34,478 nt of DNA, taken from positions 1 to 34,478 of the forward strand of contig JABIRP010000203.1 in assembly GCA_018699735.1 (NCBI GenBank), in the 5' to 3' direction. This stretch comes from Rhodospirillaceae bacterium. Its GTDB lineage: Bacteria > Pseudomonadota > Alphaproteobacteria > Thalassobaculales > Thalassobaculaceae. A model generated the notes under the pieces. That model did no database searches and was not told the DNA's origin. It was given only the letters and a program-made list of their open reading frames with translations. Every line of letters begins with the position of its first letter. Positions within the stretch are counted from its first letter, which is position 1. The translations under genes were made by a program, and so were the position numbers. Below are positions 7,629-15,907 of the stretch, one piece after another.

Positions 7629-9892
7629 GCCACTCTCCTTTCGTCTGCCGCGACCGGGATTTCGGCCGGGTTCTCGATCTGTGCGTCATCAATCTTCAAG
7701 TCCGTGCGATAGAGTTCTTCCAAGGCGTCAATCGCCGAGGCCCACACATCGCGGCGCGCCTCGTCGGTCAGCAATGCGACCAGCCAGCGATTGGCCGCCG
7801 TCCGGTCACCCTGTCTGAACAATCGGCCGATCTCGCGGGCATGCACGCCCTCGTGAGCCGGTACAAGCTCCAACAGATATTCGGCCGCTTCTCCCTGGTT
7901 CTCAAAGAGTGCGCGGGCCGCCGCCATACGGACCATGGCATTCTCGTCGGTGAGCATATTGGCCAGGCGATCAACCCGACCGAGCCGACCAAGCGACAGC
8001 ACCGCCTCCTTGCGCACGAAGACATCCTCATCTCGCAAGCGCGGGTGCAGTCGGCGCGCCATGTCCGGATCTCCCGAATGTCCGAGAGCCCGCACGACCG
8101 CCAGTCTCAGGGCTGAATCGCTGTCGTTGACCGCCGTCCGTAAGGCCTCACTCACCGCCTCGCCAAAACCGCCCAGGATCCCGGCGATACGCGCCAAACT
8201 GTCGGCAGCGGTCCGGCGCAACTCAGCGTCATCCTCGCCTAGCAGAGCGGCAAGAGCCTCGGCAACATTCGGTCGCGCCATATCGCCGAGCAGGCGGGCA
8301 CCAACACGACGGAGGTCATCCGCCAAGGCCACATCGGAGATGATCGAGACCCGCTTCTTTTTCGGCGTCGCCTGGGCTCTAGCCAGACGTTCTATGTCCT
8401 TGGGTGAAAGCTCGACGCCTTTGGTGCGCTCGGCAATCGCCACGACCTTGGGAGATCCTTCAGCCAGGATCGCGGCCAATGTCGAGGTCGGGGCCGGTTC
8501 CTCCAGAAGCTCTTCTTCATCCGTGCTATCTGACTCAGATCCGTCTGTTTCTTCTATCGCGGCCGGCAGCTCCGGTTCCGGGGTCGGCGCTGGTTCGACC
8601 AACTCGCCACGCGCAGCTGCTAGCAGGGCTTCGAGCGCCTGCTCGCCAAGTTCACTGTCTTGGGTCGCCAGCTTGGCCAAACTGGTCATTGCTTGCAGAC
8701 GAACCGCGCGGCCTTCGTCGATCATGGCAGCGAGAAGCGGTTCGATCGCACCCGTGTCTCCAAGTCCCGAGAGACTGTCAATCGCAGCCACGCGCACTGC
8801 TTCGGGTTGTTCAGCATCCACCGCCAATTCAGCCAACCGCTCTTGGGCGAGTGGCAATCCGGTTGAGCTCAATGCCGTCACCGCCGCAACAACAACGGCC
8901 TCGACCGGGTCGTCGAGCAGTTCGGTCACCCGATCAACAACCTCTGAATCGCTGGCCAAGTTTGCGTCGGTGAGCGCCGTCAGGCTCGCGGCACGAACCA
9001 AAGCGGAAGGGTCGGACAACAGCGCCAGCCCGGCCTCCGCATCGAATGACCCAGCACGCCGCGCCGCCCAAGCGCGAACCTCGGCGTCTTCGTCATCGAG
9101 TAGAGGTTTCAGTCTAGGATCCAGTGGGTCACCCGCCGCTAGCCCCTCGGCCATGGCGAGACGAACTTCGGGTTCGGGGTCATTGAAAACCCGCGCAACA
9201 ATTTCGTCGGACGGCCCACCTGGAGCCGTCGACAAGGCTGCCGCCACACGGCGACGCGGCCGGGCGGACTTGGCTTTCAGAAACGGAACCAGAGCTGAAA
9301 TCCCCGGTGTCCCGAGACGCGCCAGGGCCTTGAATGCAGCCTCGGAGATATCCTGGCCGAACTCGTCAGTGAGCGCGCCGAGGATCGCACGAACCCCGCG
9401 CTCGTCACCGAATTCCGCCAACCCATCGATGGCCCTGGCTTGGATGTCGGCCCAATCGTCCCAATCGCCAGTGGCAAATTCGTCTTCGTCCCAGACAACC
9501 TCTTCGTCGCGGCGTTCGGCCAGCCGCAGCAACCAAGGAAGAACCCCTGGATGGCGCATGGCGATCAGTGCATCGATTGCCGCCAATTTGACCGCGCCGC
9601 TCGGATCGCCGAGAAGATTTTCAAGCAGTTGATCGCCAGCCGCCGGAATGCCGAAACGCGCCAGTGCAGTCGCGGCATCGGCCCGAACATCTTCATCCTC
9701 ATCGAGCAGAGCTTGGATTAGCGTCGATGCCGCATCCTCGGCACCGATCCGGCCCAAGGCCCGGGCGGCGATGCATCGATGAACATCGACGCCCTCTGCG
9801 ACAATCCGGCACAACGCATCAATCGCGTCGCTCGAGCCATCGGCCCCGATATCGGGTGATGGGGGATCGAAAGTCGGGTTCGCATCGGTCAT
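7625..9892 (-). CDS. HEAT-repeat (PBS-lyase HEAT-like) protein, cytoplasmic, acidic central linker
   Basis: Reiterated motifs such as 'DEDEDVRADAATALARFG', 'DEDAEVRAWAARRAG', 'DEDVFVRKEAVLSLGRLG', 'DENAMVRMAAARAL'; no signal peptide. Confidence 0.8.
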   Translation of the reverse strand: MTDANPTFDPPSPDIGADGSSDAIDALCRIVAEGVDVHRCIAARALGRIGAEDAASTLIQALLDEDEDVRADAATALARFGIPAAGDQLLENLLGDPSGAVKLAAIDALIAMRHPGVLPWLLRLAERRDEEVVWDEDEFATGDWDDWADIQARAIDGLAEFGDERGVRAILGALTDEFGQDISEAAFKALARLGTPGISALVPFLKAKSARPRRRVAAALSTAPGGPSDEIVARVFNDPEPEVRLAMAEGLAAGDPLDPRLKPLLDDEDAEVRAWAARRAGSFDAEAGLALLSDPSALVRAASLTALTDANLASDSEVVDRVTELLDDPVEAVVVAAVTALSSTGLPLAQERLAELAVDAEQPEAVRVAAIDSLSGLGDTGAIEPLLAAMIDEGRAVRLQAMTSLAKLATQDSELGEQALEALLAAARGELVEPAPTPEPELPAAIEETDGSESDSTDEEELLEEPAPTSTLAAILAEGSPKVVAIAERTKGVELSPKDIERLARAQATPKKKRVSIISDVALADDLRRVGARLLGDMARPNVAEALAALLGEDDAELRRTAADSLARIAGILGGFGEAVSEALRTAVNDSDSALRLAVVRALGHSGDPDMARRLHPRLRDEDVFVRKEAVLSLGRLGRVDRLANMLTDENAMVRMAAARALFENQGEAAEYLLELVPAHEGVHAREIGRLFRQGDRTAANRWLVALLTDEARRDVWASAIDALEELYRTDLKIDDAQIENPAEIPVAADERRVA

Positions 9893-9937
9893 CTGAGGCC
9901 CTGTCTCTTTTCGATTTTAGGAGGGATTGAAATAGGA

Positions 9938-9970
9938 AGCGCCCGGCCACTTAGTTAGTGGCCGGGCGCT
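9938..9970 (-). terminator. Strong intrinsic hairpin between the molybdoenzyme gene and the HEAT gene (terminator, attenuator or processing/stabilising stem)
   Basis: AGCGCCCGGCCACT-TAGTT-AGTGGCCGGGCGCT: perfect 14-bp arms, 5-nt loop, starting 6 nt after the molybdoenzyme stop codon (9976-9978). Only a weak T-rich tract follows on the minus strand (TTCCTATTTCAATCC). Confidence 0.8.
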
Positions 9971-9975
9971 GTGCT

Positions 9976-12648
9976 TCATATGATGTCCCTGGGTGCGAAG
10001 GACATCGACCTGAAGGTCGTCTTGTAGGGGGAGACGCCAATCTTCTTAACTTTGGCGACGCCCATCTTGTAGTTGTAGTTGCCGCTGATCCAATCGACGA
10101 TCCGCCCTTCGAGCGCATTCGCCGGCTGGCTGGTGTGCAGGAAGTCCATGTAGATCACGCCCTTCTTGATGTGGCGCGTCACCATGGCGACACCAGTTAC
10201 GGCAGCCTTGGACAACTCGACATTTCCGCGTTTCATCTGACCGGAGAACGAGTAGTCCGAGCCCTCGATACCAAGGGTGGTTTCCTTCAGACCCGGGACA
10301 CGCTCGGAATAGACCATAAGCATGTCGCCGCTCTCGATCCCGCGGGCAGCGGCATCGTCAGGATGGATTTCGACGTAGTTGTCGGGCCATCTTTGAACGA
10401 TGTAGGGCCGACGACGATCGTCGAAACCGGACTGCCAACGCTCGTTGGTTCGCCCGGAGGTGCACCAGAGCTCGTCGCCTTTCGGCTTCATCCACTCCCA
10501 ATAGTCCGAGAACAGCGACCACGGCGACTTCTGGATGTTGCACTTGCCGGTCTGGCTGTTGAAGTGCGTCAGCTTCTTATTGAAGACGTTGCCAGAAGCC
10601 GGTCCGGTTTCGGGTAGGACACGGGTGGTGTCATGCAGGCGCTTGGTGCCCTCAAGGGATCCATCCTCACGCATGAACACCGGTCCCTGGATGCCGTTGG
10701 TGCCGAACTCGCCCAGTTTCTGATGCAAGGTCTTGCCCTCACGGTGGGCGGCAACCTTGATCATGTGGAAGTCCTTGCGGCTGCCCCGCGAGAAGCGTGA
10801 GCTTTCCTCGGCGACATCGTTGGAGTTTTTCCAATCGAAGCCATCGAAGCCCATGCGTTTGGCCAACTGAGCGATGATCCACCAGTCGGGCTTTGCTTCG
10901 CCCGGTGGGTCGTAGAACTTGTGATATACGCGCAGACGGCGCTCGCCGTTCGCCCGCATGAAGTCCTCTTCACCCCAGGTCGCGGCCGGGAACACGATGT
11001 CGGCGAACCGATTGCCGATCGGGTCGACCAGATAGATGTCCTGGTTGATCACCACCATGCCGCCGGAGTCGGCCCGCGCCTTCAGGGTATCAATGATCTC
11101 CTGCTTATCGTAGGAGCGCACCTGATGTGGATTAGCGACTGTCAACTCATGGAACCGTTTCGCCAGCTGTTGCGAGCCGCACATCGACTGGATCCAGGTC
11201 GTGCCGATGACATGTGCGAAGCGCGTGTGCCCTGCCATCATCCAGGTATCTGTATCCAACGCCCGACGACGACGGCCCGGAACCTTCATCGGTGACTTGT
11301 TACGAGGATATTTGCCGCCACGCTGACCACCACGCTGGTGGCCACCGGCCCGCCCAACGACCTGGCCCGGACGACCGCCGGCACCACAGATGATCGCAAG
11401 CGCGCTGATCGCCTCGGTGTTGGCCGTGTTGTTGGACCAGTAGAAGCCCTTCTCGATCATGATCGAGGTTTTGGGCCGCTTGCCGCCACGCGGCTTACCC
11501 ATCCATTCGGCCGCCTTCAGAATCTTGGCCGGATCGATCTTGGCCACCTTGGCCGCATTCTCGACCGTGAACTCGTCTTGGGCCAGAAGCCACTTCTTCC
11601 AATCCTCAAAGCCCTTGGTCTGGAACTTGCCCCAGGTGGTGCGCCACTGCCACGGCGTGTTGCGGGTGCCCTGACCGAAACCGGAGGAACTCTCCCACTT
11701 ATTGTTGACCCACTTCTGGATCCAGTCACTGTCCTGCCAGCCGTTCTCGACAATTGTTCGAGCGATCGCGTTGACCACCAGCAAGTCGGTCCCGAGATCA
11801 ATGTCGAGCCAAAGCCCGCCCATCTTCTCGACATAGGCGACACCGGCAGTGCGACGCGGCACCATCATGATCGCCTTCTGGCCGTTCTGAATGCCCTTCA
11901 TGATCCACTGCGTGAACAAAATAGTCTTGGTCTCGTACGGATCGGTGCCGCACATCAGCAACGTTTCTGCGTTCTTCCAGTCCTCATAGGCAGGGCCGAA
12001 GTTGTCGAACCCGGCATCCCGGAAACCCGGCGTCGAGCTGACGTCGGAGGGCGTGTCGTGGAAGGTAAAGTTCGGCGTCGAGATGTGACGAAGCGCGTAC
12101 TTAGTGATCGCGTAGGTGTTCTCGATGAACTGGTAGGAGTACGTCTTCATCCCGTAGGCGATTTCACCATGCTTCTCGATAACATGCTTGCCAACCTCGG
12201 CAGCTATATCGAGGGCGAAATCCCAGGGAACCGGTTGCAGAATTCCGTAGATCCGCATCATCGGTGATTTCAGCCGATCACGGGTGGGGGTCTGTGGATT
12301 GTAACATTTTTGGGCGATACACCCGCCGCGAAGGCTAGAGTCACCATCAGTATTGACGTGCTCGGCGCTCTTGTCGGGGATGATCACCACATGATGTGGT
12401 TCGCCCTCGTGCAACACGATGTTGTGTTGGTTTGGGGCGACCCAAGGGCCAAGCGGTTCGACCGGGAAGTCAACACCGAAAGCATTGTCGTCCGCCTTGG
12501 GACCACCGTTACGGTTGCCCGCAACCGGCCAACGATGAACCTTGAAACCGCAAGCAACGATGCAGTAGTCGCAGGCGGTGGAGAGGACTTCCGCGTCCTT
12601 CGGCGGCAGCGGAACGTCGGTCTCCGGAATGTAATATGGAGTTGTCAC
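9976..12648 (-). CDS. idrA: AioA/IdrA-family molybdopterin oxidoreductase large subunit (arsenate reductase (azurin)-like; candidate iodate reductase catalytic subunit)
   Basis: N-terminal C26-X2-C29-X3-C33 cluster motif, SSLRGG at the AioA fourth-ligand region, GRAGGHQ motif, molybdopterin-binding C-terminus; paired with a Rieske subunit and two di-heme peroxidases. Confidence 0.68.
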   Translation of the reverse strand: MTTPYYIPETDVPLPPKDAEVLSTACDYCIVACGFKVHRWPVAGNRNGGPKADDNAFGVDFPVEPLGPWVAPNQHNIVLHEGEPHHVVIIPDKSAEHVNTDGDSSLRGGCIAQKCYNPQTPTRDRLKSPMMRIYGILQPVPWDFALDIAAEVGKHVIEKHGEIAYGMKTYSYQFIENTYAITKYALRHISTPNFTFHDTPSDVSSTPGFRDAGFDNFGPAYEDWKNAETLLMCGTDPYETKTILFTQWIMKGIQNGQKAIMMVPRRTAGVAYVEKMGGLWLDIDLGTDLLVVNAIARTIVENGWQDSDWIQKWVNNKWESSSGFGQGTRNTPWQWRTTWGKFQTKGFEDWKKWLLAQDEFTVENAAKVAKIDPAKILKAAEWMGKPRGGKRPKTSIMIEKGFYWSNNTANTEAISALAIICGAGGRPGQVVGRAGGHQRGGQRGGKYPRNKSPMKVPGRRRRALDTDTWMMAGHTRFAHVIGTTWIQSMCGSQQLAKRFHELTVANPHQVRSYDKQEIIDTLKARADSGGMVVINQDIYLVDPIGNRFADIVFPAATWGEEDFMRANGERRLRVYHKFYDPPGEAKPDWWIIAQLAKRMGFDGFDWKNSNDVAEESSRFSRGSRKDFHMIKVAAHREGKTLHQKLGEFGTNGIQGPVFMREDGSLEGTKRLHDTTRVLPETGPASGNVFNKKLTHFNSQTGKCNIQKSPWSLFSDYWEWMKPKGDELWCTSGRTNERWQSGFDDRRRPYIVQRWPDNYVEIHPDDAAARGIESGDMLMVYSERVPGLKETTLGIEGSDYSFSGQMKRGNVELSKAAVTGVAMVTRHIKKGVIYMDFLHTSQPANALEGRIVDWISGNYNYKMGVAKVKKIGVSPYKTTFRSMSFAPRDII

Positions 12649-12659
12649 GATAAGTCCCC

Positions 12660-13241
12660 CTATCCCTGCAGGTTGTCGTAACGGCCGAAGATCAGACCGA
12701 AAACGCCAACCGCCATGATCTTGTCGCCCTCAAGTTCCAGCAGAACTTGCGGCAGGCTCTGGTAGGCCTGACCCGAGATCAGAATTCCGTGTCGAGTCAG
12801 GTCATAGGTCGAAAGATGTAAAGGGCAGGCACCAAGCGACTTGGTGTCACCCTTGTAGGTGGCTCCGAGATCACCGCCTTGGTGAGTGCAGTAGTTGTTA
12901 AAGGCAACAATGTCGCGGTCCTGGCCAATCCCGCCACCGGCAGGCACCCCGAGCCTGACAATCATCGACTCCGCGTAAGCGCCCTCGTCGGGATAGGTGA
13001 AGTCGATCGGCACGTCTGGCTTCAGGTCACCGATCTTAGCCACGAACTTGCGCGGATATGTCGACACCACGGCCGGTACCTTTTGTGCGTCGGCAACACC
13101 GGGCGTCATCGCCACCATCACCGTCGCCGTCGTCAATCCCGAAGTGAGTAGGAAAGACCGCCTGTCCATCAGGCACTTGCCCGGTGCATGGTCCGGTAAG
13201 GTCTCGTCGGACACGGGCTTTGTAATCGATTGAGACTGCAT
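12660..13241 (-). CDS. idrB: AioB/IdrB-family Rieske [2Fe-2S] subunit with TAT signal
   Basis: DRRSFLLTSGLTTATVMVAM twin-arginine-like signal; CTH...CPLH Rieske ligands; VPAGGGIGQDRDIVAFNNYCTHQGG...STYDLTRHG typical of AioB-like proteins. Confidence 0.72.
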   Translation of the reverse strand: MQSQSITKPVSDETLPDHAPGKCLMDRRSFLLTSGLTTATVMVAMTPGVADAQKVPAVVSTYPRKFVAKIGDLKPDVPIDFTYPDEGAYAESMIVRLGVPAGGGIGQDRDIVAFNNYCTHQGGDLGATYKGDTKSLGACPLHLSTYDLTRHGILISGQAYQSLPQVLLELEGDKIMAVGVFGLIFGRYDNLQG

Positions 13242-13255
13242 GATGATCGCCTCCC

Positions 13256-14392
13256 TCAGTTGACCGGAGGCAGCGGAGCGTACTCCGGCAGCTTCGGTGT
13301 CTTTACCTTGATCTCGGGACCGCTCAGGCTTTCCAGGAAGGCAACCAGATCGTCGATCTCGTCGTCATCCATGTTGAGCTCCTTGAGCAGTTTGGTTTTG
13401 GTATCGAACTCGTTCTCACCGCCACCTTCGTTGTAGAACTCGACCACCTCACGGAGATCAAAGAAGGCGCCATTGTGCATGTAGGGTGCGGTGTAAACGG
13501 TGTAGCGGAGCGACGGAGTGCGGAACTTGCCCTTGTCGGATTTCTCCTTGGTCCGATAGTAGAGACCCGCATCGTCTTTGATTGTGCGGTACATCTCCTC
13601 GGTCACGCCCTTGGCGTATTGCTCATAGCGGAACGTGATCTGGGCAAATGCATCCGTGAGCCAACGTTCAGAGCGCGATAGTCCGATGTTGTAGTACTTC
13701 TGATCAGAGAACAGCGCGCCGTTATGGCACTCGATACAATTGGCCTTGCCTTCAAACAGCGCTTTGCCGCGTTTGGCCTCTTCGCTGAGAGCACCGCTTT
13801 CGCCATTCATAAAACGATCAAACGGCGTATCGGTTTGGACCAGCGTCCGTTCGAAAGCGGCGATCGCCTTCCAAGCGTTCGACAGTTTCGGTTGAATGTC
13901 GCCGAAAACCGCCTTGAACCTTTCCCGATACTCCGGGATGAAGTGCAACCGCGTTTCCATCATGTCGGATTCGCCATTTCCGGCGACCGCGCCCTTCGCG
14001 GCACCCGGAGCCTGAGCTTCCAGAGATTTCGCCGCACCGACCCAGAACAACTTGTTGTAATAGGCGGAATTGACGACGGTCTGACTGTTCCGCCAATGCT
14101 TGGTGCCGGGATAACCGCGGCTGATATCGTCGGAAAAGCCCCAACCCTGTTTCGGCTCATGGCAAGTCGAACAGCCAACCGACGCATCGCCCGAAAGCCG
14201 TGTGTCGAAGAACAGCATCTTGCCGAGTTCGACTTTCTCCGGCGTCATCGGATTGTCCGGTGGAACCGGCGGTGGTCCGAGTGCGGCGAGAGGTGGATTG
14301 GTATCCGCCCAGGCCATCCCGGTGATGCCCATTTGCGCCAGGCCTGCGGCCGCGAGCGCAAGGGCAACGGTGATTTTCGTTGCGGTTTTCAT
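13256..14392 (-). CDS. di-heme cytochrome c peroxidase / MauG-family protein (IdrP-like)
   Basis: CSTCHE and CIECHN motifs, LGKMLFFDTRLSGDASVGCSTCH, FRTPSLRYTVYTAPYMHNGAF; start taken at the internal ATG 14392 (signal peptide MKTATKITVALALAAAGL) rather than 14542. Confidence 0.85.
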   Translation of the reverse strand: MKTATKITVALALAAAGLAQMGITGMAWADTNPPLAALGPPPVPPDNPMTPEKVELGKMLFFDTRLSGDASVGCSTCHEPKQGWGFSDDISRGYPGTKHWRNSQTVVNSAYYNKLFWVGAAKSLEAQAPGAAKGAVAGNGESDMMETRLHFIPEYRERFKAVFGDIQPKLSNAWKAIAAFERTLVQTDTPFDRFMNGESGALSEEAKRGKALFEGKANCIECHNGALFSDQKYYNIGLSRSERWLTDAFAQITFRYEQYAKGVTEEMYRTIKDDAGLYYRTKEKSDKGKFRTPSLRYTVYTAPYMHNGAFFDLREVVEFYNEGGGENEFDTKTKLLKELNMDDDEIDDLVAFLESLSGPEIKVKTPKLPEYAPLPPVN

Positions 14393-14403
14393 TGCCCGCC
14401 TCC

Positions 14404-15525
14404 TCAGTTCTTGACGTCGAGCCAATTGGCGATGGCTGTGAAGTTGGCCGGAATCTTGCCCTGCCAGACGAACTCGGGTCCGGTTAGCGGATCGCCCGAC
14501 AACGCTTCCAGGAACGCCACCAGATCTGCTTGCTCGGTCCATGTCAGCCCGAGCGGTTTGATCGCCGAATCCTTGTTGGGATCATCACCACCGCCCTGAT
14601 TGTAGAAAGCAACGACGGCGGCCAGGCTTGGCAGAGTGCCGTTGTGCATATAGGGCCCAGTAACCTTCAGCTCGCGCAAAGTCGGGGTCATGAAGGTCCC
14701 GACGTCCGAGCCGTCCGCCTTATGCCAACGCACATGTGCGCCAGGATCGCGGCGGATGTTGAGATAGTTCTCGATACCCATGAACATCGCGTAGGTGACG
14801 AACGTGATATGACGGAGTGGGTTGCTCCAGATCTCGGGGTTATCGGGAACGCCCGTATTGTGCGGTTGGTCGTCGGTGAACCGCGTCCCGCTATGACACC
14901 CGGCACAACCGGCCTTGCCTTTGAACAAGTCAAAACCACGTGTCGCAGCGGCGCTTAATGCGCCCTTGTCAAACGGCGAGCCGCGTGAAATCAGGGTCTT
15001 CAGATATTCCGGTATGGCATTGCGGACGCCGCCATTCGATGGCTCGCCCATGCCTGCCGCCTTGAACATCTTGACGTAGACCGGATCCTGTTTGAGACGC
15101 TCCTGCATGAGACGCATGTCCATGTTCATCATGTAGGTCTCGGTGAGCATCTCGCGGGTTACATCATTCAGGTTCGTTCCAAGACGACCATCATGAAACC
15201 AAGCGGCCTTATGGGCCGTGTTGATCAACGTCGGTGTGTTACGGAACCCGTCCGAACCCGGATAGGCTTTTGACAGCGCAAGGCCGTCCGAAAAGCCTTT
15301 GCTCGGGTCGTGGCAGGTAGCGCAGCTGATCGCGATATCGCCGGATAGGCGTTTATCAAAAAACAGCCGCTTGCCCAGTTCCGCTCTCTTGGCCTTGACA
15401 TCAATGGGTGGAACCGGTCCGAAATCCTCGGCCGCGTTGGCGACAAAACCACCGGCGGACACCGCTAGCGCGACGGCAACACCCATCATGCATCGCCCGA
15501 TCCGGCGTGTGAACTCGTAGTTCAT
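14404..15525 (-). CDS. di-heme cytochrome c peroxidase / MauG-family protein (IdrP-like)
   Basis: CATCHD and CAGCHS motifs, LGKRLFFDKRLSGDIAISCATCH, FMTPTLRELKVTGPYMHNGTL; start at ATG 15525 preceded by GGGAGG. Confidence 0.85.
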   Translation of the reverse strand: MNYEFTRRIGRCMMGVAVALAVSAGGFVANAAEDFGPVPPIDVKAKRAELGKRLFFDKRLSGDIAISCATCHDPSKGFSDGLALSKAYPGSDGFRNTPTLINTAHKAAWFHDGRLGTNLNDVTREMLTETYMMNMDMRLMQERLKQDPVYVKMFKAAGMGEPSNGGVRNAIPEYLKTLISRGSPFDKGALSAAATRGFDLFKGKAGCAGCHSGTRFTDDQPHNTGVPDNPEIWSNPLRHITFVTYAMFMGIENYLNIRRDPGAHVRWHKADGSDVGTFMTPTLRELKVTGPYMHNGTLPSLAAVVAFYNQGGGDDPNKDSAIKPLGLTWTEQADLVAFLEALSGDPLTGPEFVWQGKIPANFTAIANWLDVKN

Positions 15526-15607
15526 AATTGAACCTCCCTCGTTGGGTTCGCCAGTTGGAAACGAGATCGATCCAGCCAAACGGCAAACCCCTGCAAGGGT
15601 CTGTTCC

Positions 15608-15623
15608 GCAATCCATGGACCAG
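15608..15623 (-). promoter_or_regulatory. Candidate sigma-54 (-24/-12) promoter upstream of the peroxidase/Rieske/molybdoenzyme operon
   Basis: Minus strand reads CTGGTCCATGGATTGCGG: GG-N10-GC spacing with TGG and TTGC elements; about 83 nt upstream of the first start codon and adjacent to a sigma-54-dependent regulator gene. Confidence 0.6.
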
Positions 15624-15653
15624 TTTTAAGATTCTCTTAAGAAAAAATTTTTC

Positions 15654-15665
15654 TGAATTAATTCA
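15654..15665. repeat. Perfect 12-bp palindrome TGAATTAATTCA in AT-rich upstream region
   Basis: Read directly; about 30 bp upstream of the putative -24 element. Confidence 0.5.
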
Positions 15666-15907
15666 ATAAATTATGAAGATTTAGGTGTGCATAAGTAAAA
15701 TCAATCGCACGAAAAATTTAACAATATGTCGAATCCGAAAAATTCAGATTGAACGGAACGAACCAGGTCAAGCGTACGAAACCAATGTTGACAATTCAGC
15801 TTCTGCCGGTCGACGTCGGAACCAGCCAAAGCGGCCTTGGACGCCACCGGCAGCCCACCGGATGGAGCACCAAAATGTTATTGTAGGGGCCATAGCCTAG
15901 CCGGCTC

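Noticed and set aside
7935-9632. 565-aa Ser/Ala/Arg-rich plus-strand ORF
   Set aside because: Antisense to the HEAT-repeat gene; low-complexity S/A/R composition is the reverse-frame image of Asp/Glu/Ala/Leu repeats.
10358-12267. Several plus- and minus-strand ORFs overlapping the Mo-enzyme gene, including 11338-12267
   Set aside because: Overlap a 890-aa gene with clear family motifs; no independent motif or ribosome-binding support.
9976-12648. Straightforward annotation as arsenite oxidase AioA
   Set aside because: Two adjacent IdrP-like peroxidases, apparent lack of the AioA pocket loop and no AioX or arsenic resistance genes nearby make this less likely, though not excluded without phylogeny.
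15699-15711. Possible IHF site (AATCAATCGCACG)
   Set aside because: Matches only the AATCAA half of the consensus; the TTR half is missing.
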